Origin: Bacillus wiedmannii
GTDB taxonomy: Bacteria > Bacillota > Bacilli > Bacillales > Bacillaceae_G
Direction of reading: 5' to 3'
DNA length: 64,000 nt
Assembly: GCF_001583695.1 (NCBI RefSeq)
Contig: NZ_LOBC01000016.1
Location: forward strand, 39,878 to 103,877
Part shown: positions 1 through 9,474 of the stretch, one piece after another
Numbering within the stretch: position 1 is the stretch's first letter
Layout of the letters: each line of letters opens with the position of its first letter
Translations under genes and position numbers: made by a program
Notes under the pieces: generated by a model
The model's input: only the letters and a program-made list of their open reading frames with translations
The model's database searches: none
Told to the model about the DNA's origin: nothing

Positions 1-2220
1 GTAACGTTGTTAACAGGTTCAGTAGAAGATATTTTATTAGAAGTGTATGCAACTGGTTCAAAAGAAATTGTTGTAGATTCTACATTTTCAAAAGATGAAT
101 TAAATAAATTAACTGCAACATTAAAAATGACGATTTCGTATGAAGATGCAACAACGATTCCGGAAGGGTTAGAACATCTTGTGAAAAACGTTTCGCAAGC
201 AAAGTTAATTAAAGCAGTTGGACGCTTATTTAACTATGTGATAAGAACGCAAAAACGTTCGTTAGACCATTTGCAACCAGTGGAAATTTATTATACGAAT
301 CAATTTATGAAAATTGATGTGCATTCAAAGCGAAATTTAGAGCTGACAGAAACACTTCGAACGAAAGAAAAAACAGGATCATTATTATGGCTATTAGATA
401 AAACGAAAACAGCTATGGGTGGTCGTATGTTAAAACAGTGGATGGAACGTCCACTGATCCAAAAAGAAAAAGTAGAAGAGCGTTTAGAAATGGTTGAAAC
501 ATTTGTAAATGATTACTTCTTACGTGAAGATTTAAAAGAAAAATTAAAAGAAGTATATGATTTAGAACGTTTAGCTGGGAAAGTTGCATTTGGTAATGTG
601 AATGCACGGGACTTATTACAGTTAAGACGATCTTTACTTCAAGTACCGGCTATTTTAGAAGCGATTAGTCTGTTAGATAATGCTTATGCAGCAAGGTTAA
701 TTCAAGGTGCGGATCCATGTGAGAGCTTAACTGAATTGCTAGGAAGAAGTATTCAAGAAAACCCACCGCTTTCTATTAAAGATGGAGATATTATTAAAGA
801 CGGTTATAATGACAAGCTTGATCAATATCGTTACATTAGTAAAAACGGGAAAACGTGGATCGCTGAGCTTGAAAAACGAGAGCGTGATATTACAGGAGTT
901 AAATCGTTAAAAATCGGGTACAACCGTATTTTCGGCTACTACATTGAAGTGACGAAGGCGAATCTTGCAGCACTTCCAGAAGGCCGCTATGAGCGTAAAC
1001 AAACGCTTGCTAATGCTGAACGTTTCATAACAGATGAATTAAAAGAAAAAGAAACATTAATCTTAGAAGCAGAAGAGAAAATTGTACAATTAGAATACGA
1101 TTTATTTACAGCGCTTCGCGAAGAAGTCAAAGTATTTATTCCGAAATTACAGCATTTAGCGAAAGTAATTAGTGAACTAGACGTACTGCAAAGTTTTGCG
1201 ACAGTTAGTGAAGAAGAACAGTTTGTAAAACCTGTTTTAACAACTAAGCGCGAAATCTTTATTAAAGATGGTCGTCATCCTGTCGTTGAAAAAGTATTGA
1301 ACGGGAAATTGTATGTACCGAATGATTGTATTATGCCGGAGAAGATGGATGTCTTTTTAATTACAGGACCGAACATGTCTGGTAAAAGTACGTATATGAG
1401 ACAATTAGCACTTGTAACTGTTATGTCACAGATTGGTTGTTTCGTACCAGCAACAGAAGCGGTATTACCCGTATTCGATCAAATCTTTACGAGAATTGGT
1501 GCAGCGGATGATTTAATTTCGGGTCAAAGTACATTTATGGTCGAAATGTTAGAAGCGAAAAATGCAATTGCAAATGCATCAGAAAGAAGTTTAATTTTAT
1601 TCGATGAAATTGGACGCGGTACATCTACGTATGATGGTATGGCACTTGCACAAGCAATCATTGAACATATTCATGACCAAATTGGTGCGAAAACGTTATT
1701 CTCTACGCATTATCATGAATTGACGGTGCTAGAAGAAAGTTTAGGACAATTGAAGAATGTACACGTTTCAGCTATTGAAGAGAACGGAAAAGTAGTATTC
1801 CTTCATAAAATTCAAGATGGAGCAGCTGATAAAAGTTACGGAATTCACGTTGCGCAACTTGCGGAGCTTCCAGATAGCTTAATCGCTCGTGCGAAAGAAG
1901 TGTTAGCGCAACTAGAAGGACAAGAAGAAATTATTATTCCAAAGCGTACAGAAGTGAAAGTACAAGAAGTTGCTCCAGAACCAGCTGTTGTAAAAGAAGA
2001 ACCAGCAGAAATACAAGAGACGAAAGTAGAGACTGAGGAAGAATCGCAATTATCATTCTTTGGTGGAGAACAGTCTTCAAAAAAACAAGACAAGTCAGTG
2101 CTAGATGCAAAAGAAACGGCAGTACTTGCGCAAATTAAAAAAATTGATTTACTTGATATGACACCTTTAGAGGCGATGAACGAACTGTATCGCTTGCAGA
2201 AAAAGTTAAAGAAAGGATGA
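1..2220 (+). CDS. mutS: DNA mismatch repair protein MutS, 5' end missing
   Basis: The mismatch-recognition ATPase that binds mispairs and recruits MutL. The reading frame is open at base 1, so the start lies outside the window; about 740 codons remain and the N-terminal mismatch-reading domain with its Phe-x-Glu wedge is missing. Visible are the connector/lever/clamp region and the ABC-type ATPase: Walker [10 protein letters not shown] at fragment residues 456-464 and Walker B with [14 protein letters not shown] about 80 residues later. The Glu/Pro-rich C-terminal tail carries QLSFFGG, which fits a beta-clamp binding peptide. mutL starts 8 bases after the stop, so the two form an operon. The truncation is a window artefact, not a broken gene. 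Confidence 0.98.
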   Translation, partial: VTLLTGSVEDILLEVYATGSKEIVVDSTFSKDELNKLTATLKMTISYEDATTIPEGLEHLVKNVSQAKLIKAVGRLFNYVIRTQKRSLDHLQPVEIYYTNQFMKIDVHSKRNLELTETLRTKEKTGSLLWLLDKTKTAMGGRMLKQWMERPLIQKEKVEERLEMVETFVNDYFLREDLKEKLKEVYDLERLAGKVAFGNVNARDLLQLRRSLLQVPAILEAISLLDNAYAARLIQGADPCESLTELLGRSIQENPPLSIKDGDIIKDGYNDKLDQYRYISKNGKTWIAELEKRERDITGVKSLKIGYNRIFGYYIEVTKANLAALPEGRYERKQTLANAERFITDELKEKETLILEAEEKIVQLEYDLFTALREEVKVFIPKLQHLAKVISELDVLQSFATVSEEEQFVKPVLTTKREIFIKDGRHPVVEKVLNGKLYVPNDCIMPEKMDVFLITGPNMSGKSTYMRQLALVTVMSQIGCFVPATEAVLPVFDQIFTRIGAADDLISGQSTFMVEMLEAKNAIANASERSLILFDEIGRGTSTYDGMALAQAIIEHIHDQIGAKTLFSTHYHELTVLEESLGQLKNVHVSAIEENGKVVFLHKIQDGAADKSYGIHVAQLAELPDSLIARAKEVLAQLEGQEEIIIPKRTEVKVQEVAPEPAVVKEEPAEIQETKVETEEESQLSFFGGEQSSKKQDKSVLDAKETAVLAQIKKIDLLDMTPLEAMNELYRLQKKLKKG

Positions 2221-2228
2221 GTAAGTAG

Positions 2229-4172
2229 ATGGGGAAAATTCGCAAACTCGATGATCAACTCTCTAACTTAATTGCGGCAGGGGAAGTGGTAGAGCGCCCT
2301 GCCTCAGTCGTAAAAGAACTTGTGGAAAATTCTATCGATGCGAATAGTACATCTATTGAAATCCACTTAGAAGAAGCTGGTTTATCAAAAATTCGCATCA
2401 TTGATAATGGGGATGGCATTGCAGAAGAAGATTGTATCGTCGCTTTTGAACGACATGCGACGAGCAAAATTAAAGATGAAAACGATCTGTTTCGCATCAG
2501 AACACTCGGTTTTCGCGGTGAGGCATTGCCGAGTATTGCCTCAGTTAGTGAATTAGAATTAATCACTAGCACAGGTGATGCGCCTGGTACACACCTTATG
2601 ATTAAAGGTGGAGACATTATAAAGCAGGAGAAAACAGCGAGTCGAAAAGGAACAGATATTACAGTACAAAACTTATTCTTTAATACACCAGCGCGACTTA
2701 AATATATGAAGACCATTCATACAGAGCTTGGGAATATTACAGATATCGTGTATCGTATCGCAATGTCACACCCAGAAGTATCGTTAAAGCTGTTTCATAA
2801 TGAAAAGAAATTGCTTCATACATCAGGAAATGGTGATGTAAGACAAGTACTTGCATCAATTTACAGTATTCAAGTTGCGAAGAAGCTTATTCCAATTGAA
2901 GCTGAATCTTTAGATTTCACAATTAAAGGTTATGTAACATTACCAGAAGTAACGAGAGCATCTCGAAATTATATGTCAACGATCGTAAATGGCCGTTACG
3001 TTCGAAATTTCGTATTAATGAAAGCCATTCAGCAAGGATACCATACATTATTGCCAGTCGGACGATATCCAATCGGCTTCTTATCGATTGAAATGGATCC
3101 GATGCTTGTTGACGTTAACGTACATCCAGCGAAATTAGAAGTTCGTTTTAGTAAAGAACAAGAGTTGCTAAAGCTTATCGAAGAAACATTGCAAGCAGCA
3201 TTTAAAAAAATACAGCTCATTCCAGATGCAGGTGTAACAACGAAGAAAAAAGAAAAAGATGAAAGTGTGCAAGAGCAGTTCCAATTTGAGCATGCAAAGC
3301 CGAAAGAGCCATCTATGCCAGACATCATTTTACCGACGGGCATGGATGAAAAACGAGAAGAACCACTGGCAGTGAAACAGCCAGCACAACTGTGGCAACC
3401 GCCGAAGCAAGAATGGCAGCCACCACAGTCGCTCGTAAGAGAAGAACAAAGTTGGCAACCATCTACTAAACCGATAATAGAAGAACCGATTCGAGAAGAG
3501 AAATCGTGGAACAGTAACGATGAAGACTTTGAATTAGAGGAATTGGAAGAAGAAGTTCAGGAAATAGAAGAGATTGAAATGAACGGTAATGATTTACCAC
3601 CGCTTTATCCAATTGGACAAATGCACGGAACATATATTTTCGCTCAAAATGATAAAGGCTTATATATGATTGACCAACATGCCGCGCAGGAACGTATTAA
3701 TTATGAATACTTCCGTGATAAAGTAGGAAGAGTAGCGCAAGAAGTACAAGAACTACTTGTACCATACCGTATTGACCTATCTCTTACTGAATTTTTACGT
3801 GTCGAAGAGCAACTAGAAGAACTGAAAAAAGTTGGATTATTCTTGGAGCAATTCGGTCATCAATCCTTTATCGTCCGCTCGCATCCAACGTGGTTCCCAA
3901 AAGGACAAGAAACAGAAATTATCGACGAAATGATGGAACAAGTCGTTAAACTAAAAAAAGTTGACATTAAAAAACTACGTGAAGAAGCAGCCATCATGAT
4001 GAGCTGTAAAGCATCCATTAAAGCAAATCAATATTTAACCAACGATCAAATATTTGCTTTACTGGAAGAACTACGTACAACAACAAACCCATACACATGC
4101 CCGCACGGAAGACCAATTCTTGTGCATCATTCTACTTATGAGTTGGAGAAGATGTTTAAGAGGGTTATGTAG
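2229..4172 (+). CDS. mutL: DNA mismatch repair endonuclease MutL
   Basis: Couples MutS-bound mismatches to strand removal; in Gram-positive bacteria MutL is itself a latent nicking endonuclease. The N-terminal GHKL ATPase shows ENSIDAN, DNGDGI and [13 protein letters not shown] within the first 100 residues. The C-terminal domain has the metal motif [12 protein letters not shown] (DQHA-x2-E-x4-E), then SCKASIKAN and CPHGRP, so the endonuclease site is intact. QEVQELLVP resembles the clamp-binding motif of MutL nucleases. The long linker (about residues 335-460) is acidic and holds several degenerate Trp-Gln-Pro units. Start ATG lies 8 bases after mutS. 647 aa, normal for the family. Confidence 0.98.
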   Translation: MGKIRKLDDQLSNLIAAGEVVERPASVVKELVENSIDANSTSIEIHLEEAGLSKIRIIDNGDGIAEEDCIVAFERHATSKIKDENDLFRIRTLGFRGEALPSIASVSELELITSTGDAPGTHLMIKGGDIIKQEKTASRKGTDITVQNLFFNTPARLKYMKTIHTELGNITDIVYRIAMSHPEVSLKLFHNEKKLLHTSGNGDVRQVLASIYSIQVAKKLIPIEAESLDFTIKGYVTLPEVTRASRNYMSTIVNGRYVRNFVLMKAIQQGYHTLLPVGRYPIGFLSIEMDPMLVDVNVHPAKLEVRFSKEQELLKLIEETLQAAFKKIQLIPDAGVTTKKKEKDESVQEQFQFEHAKPKEPSMPDIILPTGMDEKREEPLAVKQPAQLWQPPKQEWQPPQSLVREEQSWQPSTKPIIEEPIREEKSWNSNDEDFELEELEEEVQEIEEIEMNGNDLPPLYPIGQMHGTYIFAQNDKGLYMIDQHAAQERINYEYFRDKVGRVAQEVQELLVPYRIDLSLTEFLRVEEQLEELKKVGLFLEQFGHQSFIVRSHPTWFPKGQETEIIDEMMEQVVKLKKVDIKKLREEAAIMMSCKASIKANQYLTNDQIFALLEELRTTTNPYTCPHGRPILVHHSTYELEKMFKRVM

Positions 4173-4231
4173 GGATACTGTTCATAGAGAAAAATGGTTC
4201 CTTGTTATTTTAATAAAATATAGAGAGAAAT

Positions 4232-4265
4232 AAAAAGGAGCGATAGTAACAAGTCGCTCCTTTTT
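4232..4265. terminator. Terminator after mutSL
   Basis: A 12-bp arm AAAAAGGAGCGA pairs with TCGCTCCTTTTT around a 10-base loop; the T run follows on the plus strand and the A run makes it usable from the other side too. Confidence 0.85.
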
Positions 4266-4441
4266 AATATAATTCTTTTGCAACTATATTTTAAAAATTC
4301 ATTTATAAACTAGAGATAACCTCAACCTATTTGTACTTTATATGTGCTTTATCAATTTTTTGTAAGGAAAGAGGTTTTTAATTTACAGATTTATCAGAAT
4401 TATGTAAAGTGTAGATAAAACCATAAAACGGGGTGTTCTTT

Positions 4442-5428
4442 ATGTGTACTAGTTTGACATTACAGACAAAAAACGGTCAGCATCTTTTTGCAAGAACGAT
4501 GGACTTCACATTAGATTTGAATCAAGAAGTAATAGTCATTCCTCGACATTACCAGTGGAATAATATAACTGGTGAAATCATTAATACGGAACATGCTACG
4601 GTCGGAATGGGAATTAATCATCAAGGAAGGATCATTATGGCGGACGGAGTAAATGAAGCAGGTATGACATGTGCAACACTCTATTTTCCAGGATTCGCTA
4701 CTTATAGTCAAAGCATAGATGACAACAAAACGAATTTGGCTCCATTTGATTTTGTGACTTGGAGTCTCACACAATTCAATTCTGTCAAAGAGTTAAAGAA
4801 ATCTGTAGATAGCCTTACCTTTTTGGATATACCATTACCGGATTTAGGACTTACGCCACCACTACATTGGATTTTAGCGGATAAATGGGGAGATTGTATT
4901 GTACTGGAGCCGACAAATGAAGGATTAAAAATGTATGACAACCCACTAGGAGTGATGACGAATAGTCCGGAGTTTAATTGGCATTTGCAAAATTTAAGAC
5001 AATATATAGGCCTTAAATCGCAGCCATTCGCGCCAACTGAGTGGAGTAACTTACCATTAAGTGCTTTTGGTCAGGGCTCAGGTTCAATGGGACTTCCAGG
5101 GGATTTCACCCCGCCATCAAGGTTTGTGCGTGCAGCATATGGCAAACAAAACATTCAAGGTATAGATAGTGAAGAAGAGGGAGTATCGGCCCTATTTCAT
5201 ATTTTATCAAATTGCGAGGTTCCTAAAGGCGGAGTAATAACAGAAGAAGGTGCATTAGATAATACCATATATACAAGCGTAATGTGTATGGAATCTGGAA
5301 CATATTATTATCATACCTACGATTGTAGACAAATTATAGCCATTCATTTATTTCATGAAAATTTAGATACAGATGAGATTAAAGCCTATTCGTTCCAGCG
5401 GAAACAAAAAATATTTTATGAAAACTAA
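4442..5428 (+). CDS. Linear amide C-N hydrolase (choloylglycine hydrolase/penicillin V acylase family)
   Basis: An N-terminal-nucleophile hydrolase that cleaves a linear amide; relatives act on conjugated bile salts, penicillin V or acyl-homoserine lactones. ATG at 4442 is chosen over the in-frame GTG at 4433 because it places Cys at position 2, the nucleophile exposed when Met is removed, and gives GGGG a normal spacing. Arg18 and Asp21 (in ARTMDF) match catalytic positions of bile salt hydrolases, as does the later TNSPEFNWHL segment and the Arg in PPSRFVRAAY. 328 aa, the usual length. No signal peptide, so probably cytoplasmic. It stands alone between two terminators. Substrate cannot be told from the sequence. 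Confidence 0.88.
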   Translation: MCTSLTLQTKNGQHLFARTMDFTLDLNQEVIVIPRHYQWNNITGEIINTEHATVGMGINHQGRIIMADGVNEAGMTCATLYFPGFATYSQSIDDNKTNLAPFDFVTWSLTQFNSVKELKKSVDSLTFLDIPLPDLGLTPPLHWILADKWGDCIVLEPTNEGLKMYDNPLGVMTNSPEFNWHLQNLRQYIGLKSQPFAPTEWSNLPLSAFGQGSGSMGLPGDFTPPSRFVRAAYGKQNIQGIDSEEEGVSALFHILSNCEVPKGGVITEEGALDNTIYTSVMCMESGTYYYHTYDCRQIIAIHLFHENLDTDEIKAYSFQRKQKIFYEN

Positions 5429-5748
5429 GTTGCTTTGAAACTGCGTTTGGTAAATTTTAAAATATATATAATAGAGCAATAATGTCTATAAAAATTAGGG
5501 ATCGGAAGGGATATAATTGATAATCTAATAAGTAACCTGAATAAATATCCCTTAAGAGAAAATAGACGTAAAATATTCAAGGTGTTATATAAATTCAAGC
5601 CAATGACTCCAACCAGTAAAATTCTGCTGGTAGGAGCATTAGCTAAGAAACTTATTTTTTATTAAACTAGCTTTTATTTCTTTTAGAAGGTCCATTAAAG
5701 TACTATTAGGTAAAGTAAACATGGAAGTACTTTATTTATAAATAGTAA

Positions 5749-5792
5749 AGAACAAAAAGGTATGGAAAATATCCATACCTTTTTTGTTCTTC
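5749..5792. terminator. Bidirectional terminator
   Basis: Perfect stem AAGAACAAAAAGGTATGGA / TCCATACC-TTTTTTGTTCTT with a short AAATA-type loop. It can end plus-strand transcription from the amide hydrolase and minus-strand transcription from the poly-Asn gene. Confidence 0.8.
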
Positions 5793-5805
5793 CATTATCT
5801 ATGTA

Positions 5806-5833
5806 TAAAAAAGCGCCGTATATCAGCACTTTT
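5806..5833. terminator. Weak terminator-like hairpin
   Basis: AAAAAGCGC and GCACTTTTT pair with one mismatch around a 9-base loop. It lies directly downstream of the minus-strand small gene and may be a first, weaker terminator before the hairpin at 5749. Confidence 0.4.
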
Positions 5834-5930
5834 TAAAAATACGTGGGTTGTATAAGAAAGATTTATATAATAACTATGCAAGGTCTAATATAGATTCTTA
5901 TTTGATTAATTGTTATAAGAGTCTATAAGG

Positions 5931-6131
5931 TTATTTATTTTTATTATTATTATTATTATTATTATTAATTTTTTCCGTATATAACACCTGTTCTTTATAG
6001 TGTTTTTTAATTGGGAAAGTATGTGTACCTGAGCCGTTTTTGAAAGTTTTATTGATGGGATTTTTTAGTGGGATTGTTGTAGTTTCAGTAAATTCATATG
6101 GGTAGTTTATTTTAGATTTATCTTCAAACAT
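5931..6131 (-). CDS. Small protein with a C-terminal poly-Asn tail
   Basis: Not recognised. 66 aa, basic and polar, no signal peptide or membrane segment. It is supported by an excellent ribosome binding site (AAAAGGAGG, 8 bases before the ATG) and by two hairpins just downstream. The 3' end is made of eight exact ATT units on the plus strand (5943-5966), read as eight Asn codons followed by Lys-Asn-Lys. The tail is therefore encoded by a simple trinucleotide repeat and is likely to vary in length between strains. It is divergent from the dynamin-like gene across a 480-base gap. Confidence 0.6.
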   Translation of the reverse strand: MFEDKSKINYPYEFTETTTIPLKNPINKTFKNGSGTHTFPIKKHYKEQVLYTEKINNNNNNNNKNK

Positions 6132-6439
6132 GAAAATGCCTCCTTTTAGGATTTCCTGAATTCTTTACTATAACATGATATGCATATAGATTTTTTTTGG
6201 ACTAGTTATTTATATAGGTTAATGGAATTAAATTACGTAACTACTGAAATATTTCAAAGGAAAACAATGTGAGAAATATATGATAATGCTTCTTTTATTT
6301 ATTAGGGAAGGAAATATTGCATATATATTCGTTATAAATTGTTTTTATAATATGGTTTATATAGACTTTTCCTGATAATATAATGCGGGAGATTATAGTG
6401 TTATTAGGTTATTAGGAACATTTAATGCTGTTTCACAAC

Positions 6440-6516
6440 TGAAAGGAAAATGAAAAAAAACTGAAACTTTTCTCATAAAAATTCAATCTAACTTGAAAAA
6501 TGAAAGGAAAATGAAA
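6440..6516 (+). repeat. Pair of 16-bp direct repeats upstream of the GTPase gene
   Basis: TGAAAGGAAAATGAAA occurs exactly at 6440-6455 and at 6501-6516, 61 bases apart, in the AT-rich region before the TPR/GTPase gene. No coding potential is seen. The copies could be a regulator's binding sites or a simple duplication. The rest of 6132-6439 shows no gene or clear site. Confidence 0.5.
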
Positions 6517-6567
6517 TTTTCCAAAAGATATTCTTTGTTAAGATAAAAAGCATACATACAAAAAGTA

Positions 6568-6613
6568 TTGACATATCTTAAAAATGTATTTTCAAGATAT
6601 AGTGGGGGAAAAG
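6568..6613 (+). promoter_or_regulatory. Promoter with overlapping 28-bp palindrome, TPR/GTPase gene
   Basis: A consensus -35 TTGACA lies at 6568-6573. The stretch 6573-6600 is a near-perfect inverted repeat (24 of 28 positions symmetrical; outer arms ATATCTT and AAGATAT) that would cover the space between -35 and the start of transcription. GTGGGGGAAAAG before ATG 6614 is the ribosome site. The layout is that of a repressor operator on the promoter; the -10 is not clear. Confidence 0.5.
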
Positions 6614-9397
6614 ATGAGAGTAGAAAAACAATTAATAAAAAAGATGTATTATGAAACATTCCTAATGGAGAATGAAACAAAACCACCTATTGATGTACTT
6701 GGAGAAGTTTATGTAAACGAAGAAAGAAATGAGATTTCTGATGGATCTTACATTCGTTTTGCACAAGGTGAATTTTATTATCACCATCAAGATTTTGAAG
6801 CAGCTATTTTTAAATGGGAGAAAGTTAGTAATGAATTAGCACCATGGGCACAAAAAAATATTGCCGATGCTTATTTCGAGCTTAATCAATTACCAGTTTC
6901 TGAAAATGTTTATACTTCCATTACTACTGATAATATAATATTGATGACGGAGATTAGATTACAATTACTTTCTCTTTACATAGAGCAAAATAATTTTGAC
7001 TCTGCTTTCGCTGTTATTAAAGAAGCAGTTTCTTTAAATCCGGATTATCCAAATGTCACAAAAATTGCCCGTTCCTTTTATGAGGAGCAGCAAGATTTTG
7101 ATAGTGCAGTAGAGCTTGCTGTGAATGAGTTAATTCGAACAGAATCTTATCCGTGGTTTGAGGTTTTAAAAGGATATATCGATAAAAGATTTACTAAACA
7201 TATTTCACCAGATTATTTTTATGAAGTATTAGTTACGTTAAATAATGTAGATCAAGTACAATTTACGCAAATGGTTTCATCACTTTGGAATAGTTATAAA
7301 AATGAACAAAATTACTTATCATGGCTTAACACAATAAATGAATTTTTCTTACATATTGAAATACATTCGTCCGATATATGGGACAAAATTTCTTCTCTTT
7401 ACGAAGGAACGTACTTTGAATTAATTCAAGGTCAATATATCCTTAAACAATTGCACGATATCATTCCAAACTTGTTAACAAATTGGTTAAAGGTTGTCAA
7501 TCCATCTTATGCTGTATTTCCATCTGCAGCTGTATTGGCATGGGATGAGATTTTCCCTTCCGAAATAGATTCAGCAAATATAAAACATGCTGAAAACCTG
7601 TTGTTATATTCTATTAATCATGTGAACGGCTTAGAGTATAGTTTGCATCTTTTTGAATCTATTACAGAGTGGGCACAAAAGCATAATATAGAAATGGGTC
7701 ACCGATTTAGATGGTTAGTTGGCGAGCTCGCAGATTTAAGCACAAATCGCATTTTAGTAACGGGAACTTCAGGAAACGGAAAAACTACATTTATTAACTC
7801 TATAATAGGAGAAAATATATTAGAAAAATCAATTTCAAATGTAGTAGTTTTAAAAAATGATGCGCATACAGAAATTAACGCCATAACAGACTTAGCAATT
7901 ACAACAACTGAAGATGTCTCGGATTATCATAATATGATGTCTCAGCACCATCAAACATATAGAGATAGAGCATGTGTTGAATTTAAATTACCATGCAGAT
8001 TTTTAAGTGAAAATAAACTTACATTTGTAGTTACACCTGGATTTAATAGGAATAACGATACTAGATATGAAGTATTCGAATATTTGAATACTGTAGACGA
8101 ATTACTATTCGTATTGAATGCGGATTCGCCTTTTACTGACAAAGAACGTGATATTCTATTAAGCATTCAAGAACATACACCAAATTTACAAATTCATTTC
8201 TTATTAAATAAGATCGATAACATTTACAGTGATGCAGAAGTGAAAAGAGTATTACATGATACGCAAGCGAGAATAAACACATATTTCCCGCATGCGAGAA
8301 TTTTCCCTTACTCTTCGTTATATACAAGTAGTCAACAATTAAATGATTTAACTGAGTTTATTCATTTTAACTTTAATCATAAAAATGTCGATGCAGCACG
8401 TACGGAAAACCTATTGTTTTTCATTCGAAAAACAATTACATATCTATTGGATAAACGCGTTGAGAAAGAAAACAATTTAGTGGATTCTATTCATTGGAAT
8501 GAAGATATGCTAGTGAAACTAAATGGTAGCATTAATAATCTTACTACTTTTGAGAAGGAAAAAATTCATTTCATTACAAAATCATATCGCACAATGAAAA
8601 CGGAAATTACGAATGATCTTACTGAAAATATTCCGAAGATATTACAGAGTTGTTCGGATTTAATTAGTGAAGAAAGCGATTTCGGGCACATTGATACGGA
8701 ACTAAATAAAGCGATGAATGAAAGAGTACATAAATATTTAGAACAAACTGTATTACCTAATTTTGCTCTTTCTATGCAAAATTGGATTGCGATTTCTAAT
8801 AATGAGCTCCTTCAAAGTCAATCGTACCTAGAAGAACTTAGTGAAGGACTTAATTCTTTATTTGGAGAAAATCGAATACAGTTAGAATGTGATTTTAAAG
8901 TGCTTGATGACTGGCGCAGAGATACTGACAGAATGACGACTAGAATACAAATGGATGAAGTAAATATTTTACGTCGCTTTACGCCAGCACAATTTTTACT
9001 GAAAAGTGCCGGTAAATTATTTGGAGTTCTTCCTAAAAACAAAGGTATGCTATATAACAAATACAAACAGTATGTAGAAAATGAAGATTATACCGAGGTA
9101 ACGGCTTCTATTATGAAGAATTTTTTCTTGCAATTTGAGCTATTTGAAAACACGCAAGAGCGGGATATTAACATATTCTTTAGGGATCCATTTAACTCCT
9201 TGAAACATGCTGTAGAAAACACTCATTTAGAAATACAAGAAAAACAAGAGATGTTACATAAGATGAAATCACAACCTGAAGTTTATCATGATTCTATCAT
9301 GCTCTTTGAATTGAGATTACGTCAATGTGAAGTAATTTTAAATATAGGTGATGATCATACCTATACAGATGTAAGTTTAGAAACAAGCGTAGAATAA
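6614..9397 (+). CDS. TPR-containing dynamin-like GTPase
   Basis: A 927-aa protein with tetratricopeptide-type helices in roughly residues 25-210 and a dynamin-type GTPase in the middle. G1/P-loop is GTSGNGKT near residue 385 and G4 is LLNKID near residue 530. The G3 position reads VTPGFN, so the usual Asp of DxxG is replaced by Val. Long charged helices follow, as in the stalk of dynamins, with a short hydrophobic patch (FLLKSAGKLFGVL) that might contact membrane. No transmembrane segment. The in-frame ATG at 6584 lies inside the promoter palindrome and lacks a ribosome site, so ATG 6614 is taken. Bacterial dynamin-like proteins remodel or guard membranes; the role here is unknown. Confidence 0.75.
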   Translation: MRVEKQLIKKMYYETFLMENETKPPIDVLGEVYVNEERNEISDGSYIRFAQGEFYYHHQDFEAAIFKWEKVSNELAPWAQKNIADAYFELNQLPVSENVYTSITTDNIILMTEIRLQLLSLYIEQNNFDSAFAVIKEAVSLNPDYPNVTKIARSFYEEQQDFDSAVELAVNELIRTESYPWFEVLKGYIDKRFTKHISPDYFYEVLVTLNNVDQVQFTQMVSSLWNSYKNEQNYLSWLNTINEFFLHIEIHSSDIWDKISSLYEGTYFELIQGQYILKQLHDIIPNLLTNWLKVVNPSYAVFPSAAVLAWDEIFPSEIDSANIKHAENLLLYSINHVNGLEYSLHLFESITEWAQKHNIEMGHRFRWLVGELADLSTNRILVTGTSGNGKTTFINSIIGENILEKSISNVVVLKNDAHTEINAITDLAITTTEDVSDYHNMMSQHHQTYRDRACVEFKLPCRFLSENKLTFVVTPGFNRNNDTRYEVFEYLNTVDELLFVLNADSPFTDKERDILLSIQEHTPNLQIHFLLNKIDNIYSDAEVKRVLHDTQARINTYFPHARIFPYSSLYTSSQQLNDLTEFIHFNFNHKNVDAARTENLLFFIRKTITYLLDKRVEKENNLVDSIHWNEDMLVKLNGSINNLTTFEKEKIHFITKSYRTMKTEITNDLTENIPKILQSCSDLISEESDFGHIDTELNKAMNERVHKYLEQTVLPNFALSMQNWIAISNNELLQSQSYLEELSEGLNSLFGENRIQLECDFKVLDDWRRDTDRMTTRIQMDEVNILRRFTPAQFLLKSAGKLFGVLPKNKGMLYNKYKQYVENEDYTEVTASIMKNFFLQFELFENTQERDINIFFRDPFNSLKHAVENTHLEIQEKQEMLHKMKSQPEVYHDSIMLFELRLRQCEVILNIGDDHTYTDVSLETSVE

Positions 9398-9430
9398 AAG
9401 TAAAACATATCAGATTTTTTATAAGAGAGT

Positions 9431-9464
9431 AAAAGGGAGCAACTGTAATGAGTTGCTCCCTTTT
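9431..9464. terminator. Bidirectional terminator between convergent genes
   Basis: AAAAGGGAGCAACT pairs with AGTTGCTCCCTTTT around a 6-base loop. It separates the plus-strand GTPase gene from the minus-strand sulfatase gene. Confidence 0.9.
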
Positions 9465-9474
9465 CATATTTAGA

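Larger units (their letters stand above)
5429..5930. other. Intergenic stretch with terminators and an orphan reading frame
   Basis: Between the amide hydrolase and the small poly-Asn gene. It holds two hairpins (5749-5792, 5806-5833) and a plus-strand frame open from 5492 to a TAA at 5663-5665 whose translation looks protein-like (ends TSKILLVGALAKKLIFY) but has no ATG until its middle and no ribosome site. A short ATG frame at 5482-5520 overlaps it in another phase. This could be a decayed gene; no function is assigned. Confidence 0.4.

Noticed and set aside
1-2220. MutS appearing to lack its N-terminal mismatch-binding domain
   Set aside because: The frame is open to base 1; the missing part is beyond the window edge.
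1845-2258. Antisense frame spanning the mutS-mutL junction
   Set aside because: Ser/Cys-rich reverse of the mutS tail codons, no ribosome site.
6307-6322. AAGGAAATATTGCATA resembles a PlcR box upstream of the GTPase gene
   Set aside because: The right 13 bases equal the box before the subtilase, but the left TATG is AAGG, two mismatches at fixed positions, and it is about 290 bases from the start.
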